Below, piece after piece: positions 14,714 through 15,803 of a stretch of 15,803 nucleotides of DNA (its first letter is position 1; each line of letters begins with the position of its first letter). The position numbers and the translations under genes are program-made. This stretch comes from Candidatus Poseidoniales archaeon (lineage in GTDB: Archaea; Thermoplasmatota; Poseidoniia; Poseidoniales; Poseidoniaceae). The stretch is taken from positions 448 through 16,250 of the forward strand of contig DUCL01000170.1 in the NCBI GenBank assembly GCA_012959845.1. Reading direction: 5' to 3'. The notes below the pieces were generated by a model. The model did not search any database and was not told the origin of the DNA. It was given only the letters and a program-made list of their open reading frames with translations.

Positions 14714-15283
14714 TCAGACTACCACGGAGCCAACAGATGAATCGCTAACTTTGAGAATGTCGTAGGTAGTTCCGCCACCTACAACGTGTAGGTACAGAGT
14801 TGCCTTGACATTGTTAGTGAATAGTGCGTCAGGACCACAGTCATCTCCACCGGCACTGGCGAGAAGAGTAGTTCGGTAAGCAACACCTGCTGCTGCAGTT
14901 GCCACCGCTGCTGTTCCATCAAGTGGGTCTATGGCAGAACCACCGAAATCGCCAGCGATATAATCCATGCCGCCTGCACCGTCATCACAAGTAAGTTGCC
15001 AAAGTATATCTGAGTCAGCAGTATCATCAGAACCTGCTGCTAAACGGAAGTAGACTTCGAAATTATCAGCATCGTTGACGAATACATTGAGGACTGTGAC
15101 CTTACCAGACATTTCGTCTGTTGTGTCATCACCAGTGGATTGTGCGTTTTGCTGAAGCTTTTCTGCAGTTTGAATAATCACTGCTGCTGCTACTGCTGCT
15201 ACTAATATAAGTGCGATAAAGACGATCATTGCGCCGATACCAATTGCTGCTAAGTTGTCGTTGTTTTCATTATTGTTCTTCAT
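14714..15283 (-). CDS. arlB: Archaellin 2 (archaellum filament protein ArlB)
   Basis: 189 residues. A short hydrophilic leader (MKNNNENNDNLA) precedes the archaellin core helix AIGIGAMIVFIALILVAAVA, continuing to QTAEKLQQNAQ (about 13-48), which packs in the filament interior. A beta-rich outer domain follows, with Cys99 and Cys149. The leader lacks the Lys/Arg-Gly before the cleavage site seen in methanogen archaellins: alignment on GIGxxIVF puts Leu-Ala there. The start is ATG 15283, where GAGGTGA lies five bases upstream; a GTG at 15292 is part of that site. The previous archaellin's stop codon overlaps the ribosome site. The helix is almost identical in protein sequence to that of the upstream archaellin. 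Confidence 0.92.
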   Translation of the reverse strand: MKNNNENNDNLAAIGIGAMIVFIALILVAAVAAAVIIQTAEKLQQNAQSTGDDTTDEMSGKVTVLNVFVNDADNFEVYFRLAAGSDDTADSDILWQLTCDDGAGGMDYIAGDFGGSAIDPLDGTAAVATAAAGVAYRTTLLASAGGDDCGPDALFTNNVKATLYLHVVGGGTTYDILKVSDSSVGSVVV

Positions 15284-15288
15284 GATAA

Positions 15289-15295
15289 TCACCTC
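15289..15295 (-). promoter_or_regulatory. Shine-Dalgarno site deciding the archaellin 2 start
   Basis: GAGGTGA, a seven-base match to the archaeal anti-Shine-Dalgarno, stands five bases before ATG 15283. It overlaps the stop codon of archaellin 1 (15294-15296). The same stop-plus-GAGGTGA arrangement recurs before arlG (13169-13175). Confidence 0.75.
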
Positions 15296-15803
15296 AAACT
15301 ACTACGTCCCCTACAGCAGGTGAACTGCCGTATTGTAACTCTTCGTATGTGTTTCCGCCACCATCAACTGCGATGATGAGAATATGGTCTAGGTTTGCTG
15401 CTGGTCCGCAACCTCCAATATCAAGTTCAACTACATATGTAATCCCTGGATTCAAGGTTATGACTGGAGCTGCAAGTGTTGAGCCATCCCCTGTGTGGAG
15501 AGTTGCTTCATCAAATTCACCGTCGGCGAATGTTGCTACACCTGCATTGTCACAAATCACAGTATATGCTACATCGTCACCTTGGATAGGTTCTGAACCT
15601 GGCGCTAACTCGAAGGTTGAGAATAATATCTCAGCACCACCGGTCATGTCAGAGATAACTGTAGATAGAAGTATCACTTTCGTGGACATCTGTTCTTGTG
15701 TGTCATCGCCTGTCGCCTGGGCATTTTGCTGCAACTTTTCAGCCGTCTGTATAATTACAGCCGCTGCCACAGCAGCCACTAGAATCAATGCAATGAACAC
15801 AAT
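15294..15803 (-). CDS. arlB: Archaellin 1 (archaellum filament protein), N terminus outside window
   Basis: 169 C-terminal residues are visible; the frame stays open at the right edge, so the leader and first residues are missing. It enters in the core helix as IVFIALILVAAVAAAVIIQT, continues AEKLQQNAQATGDD, and then has a beta-rich outer domain ending GDVVV, like archaellin 2 (GSVVV). Two cysteines, in VICDNAG and GGCGPA, match those of archaellin 2 in position and context. The outer domain is otherwise clearly different, so the two genes are diverged paralogues rather than a recent duplication. The stop is ten bases before the archaellin 2 start, so they are cotranscribed. Further archaellin genes and the operon promoter may lie beyond the edge. 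Confidence 0.9.
   Translation of the reverse strand: MVFIALILVAAVAAAVIIQTAEKLQQNAQATGDDTQEQMSTKVILLSTVISDMTGGAEILFSTFELAPGSEPIQGDDVAYTVICDNAGVATFADGEFDEATLHTGDGSTLAAPVITLNPGITYVVELDIGGCGPAANLDHILIIAVDGGGNTYEELQYGSSPAVGDVVV

Overview
The window reads as chromosomal DNA of a planktonic euryarchaeon. The best guess is Marine Group II (Candidatus Poseidoniales) or a close relative. Supporting signs are a euryarchaeal-type archaellum operon (two archaellins, ArlF, ArlG, ArlH, ArlI, ArlJ), archaeal GAGGTGA-type Shine-Dalgarno sites 5 to 8 nt before starts, very tight gene packing, a K+-dependent membrane pyrophosphatase and a PolX-PHP polymerase. No 16S gene is present, so the lineage is inference.

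Left part (1-5272): the 3' end of an NAD(P)H-dependent FMN reductase-like gene and a glutaredoxin lie on the plus strand. Facing them on the minus strand are hppA (ion-pumping pyrophosphatase), a secreted lipoprotein and an alpha/beta hydrolase, possibly one transcription unit. Divergent from hppA is an Nfu-type Fe-S scaffold, which converges on a small three-helix membrane protein.

Middle part (5273-8335): polX (family X polymerase plus PHP nuclease) and nth (endonuclease III-like glycosylase) lie 30 nt apart on the plus strand and look like a base-excision-repair pair. Behind nth, a 68-bp hairpin-bearing unit is repeated in tandem. It overlaps and duplicates the 3' end of a convergent 68-residue membrane protein gene.

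Right part (8391-15803, minus strand): an archaellum operon read from right to left: archaellin 1 (cut by the window edge), archaellin 2, an ArlC/D/E-position protein, arlF, arlG, arlH, arlI, arlJ. ArlI/ArlJ/ArlH form the motor and assembly core, ArlF/ArlG the stator in the pseudoperiplasm, and the archaellins the filament. Genes abut or overlap and Shine-Dalgarno sites often lie on the preceding stop codon, so translation is probably coupled. The main exception is a 57-nt gap after archaellin 2. It holds a strong stem with an inner UUCG tetraloop next to the next gene's ribosome-binding site, a good candidate for setting the filament-to-motor expression ratio.

The most unusual points are that structured RNA, a glycine-rich inserted domain in ArlF, archaellins that lack the usual basic-glycine cleavage context and share two cysteines, a roughly 28-residue insertion in the PolX palm before its third catalytic aspartate, an endonuclease III with only three cluster cysteines, and the 68-bp repeats. 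No wholly new multi-gene system was recognised.
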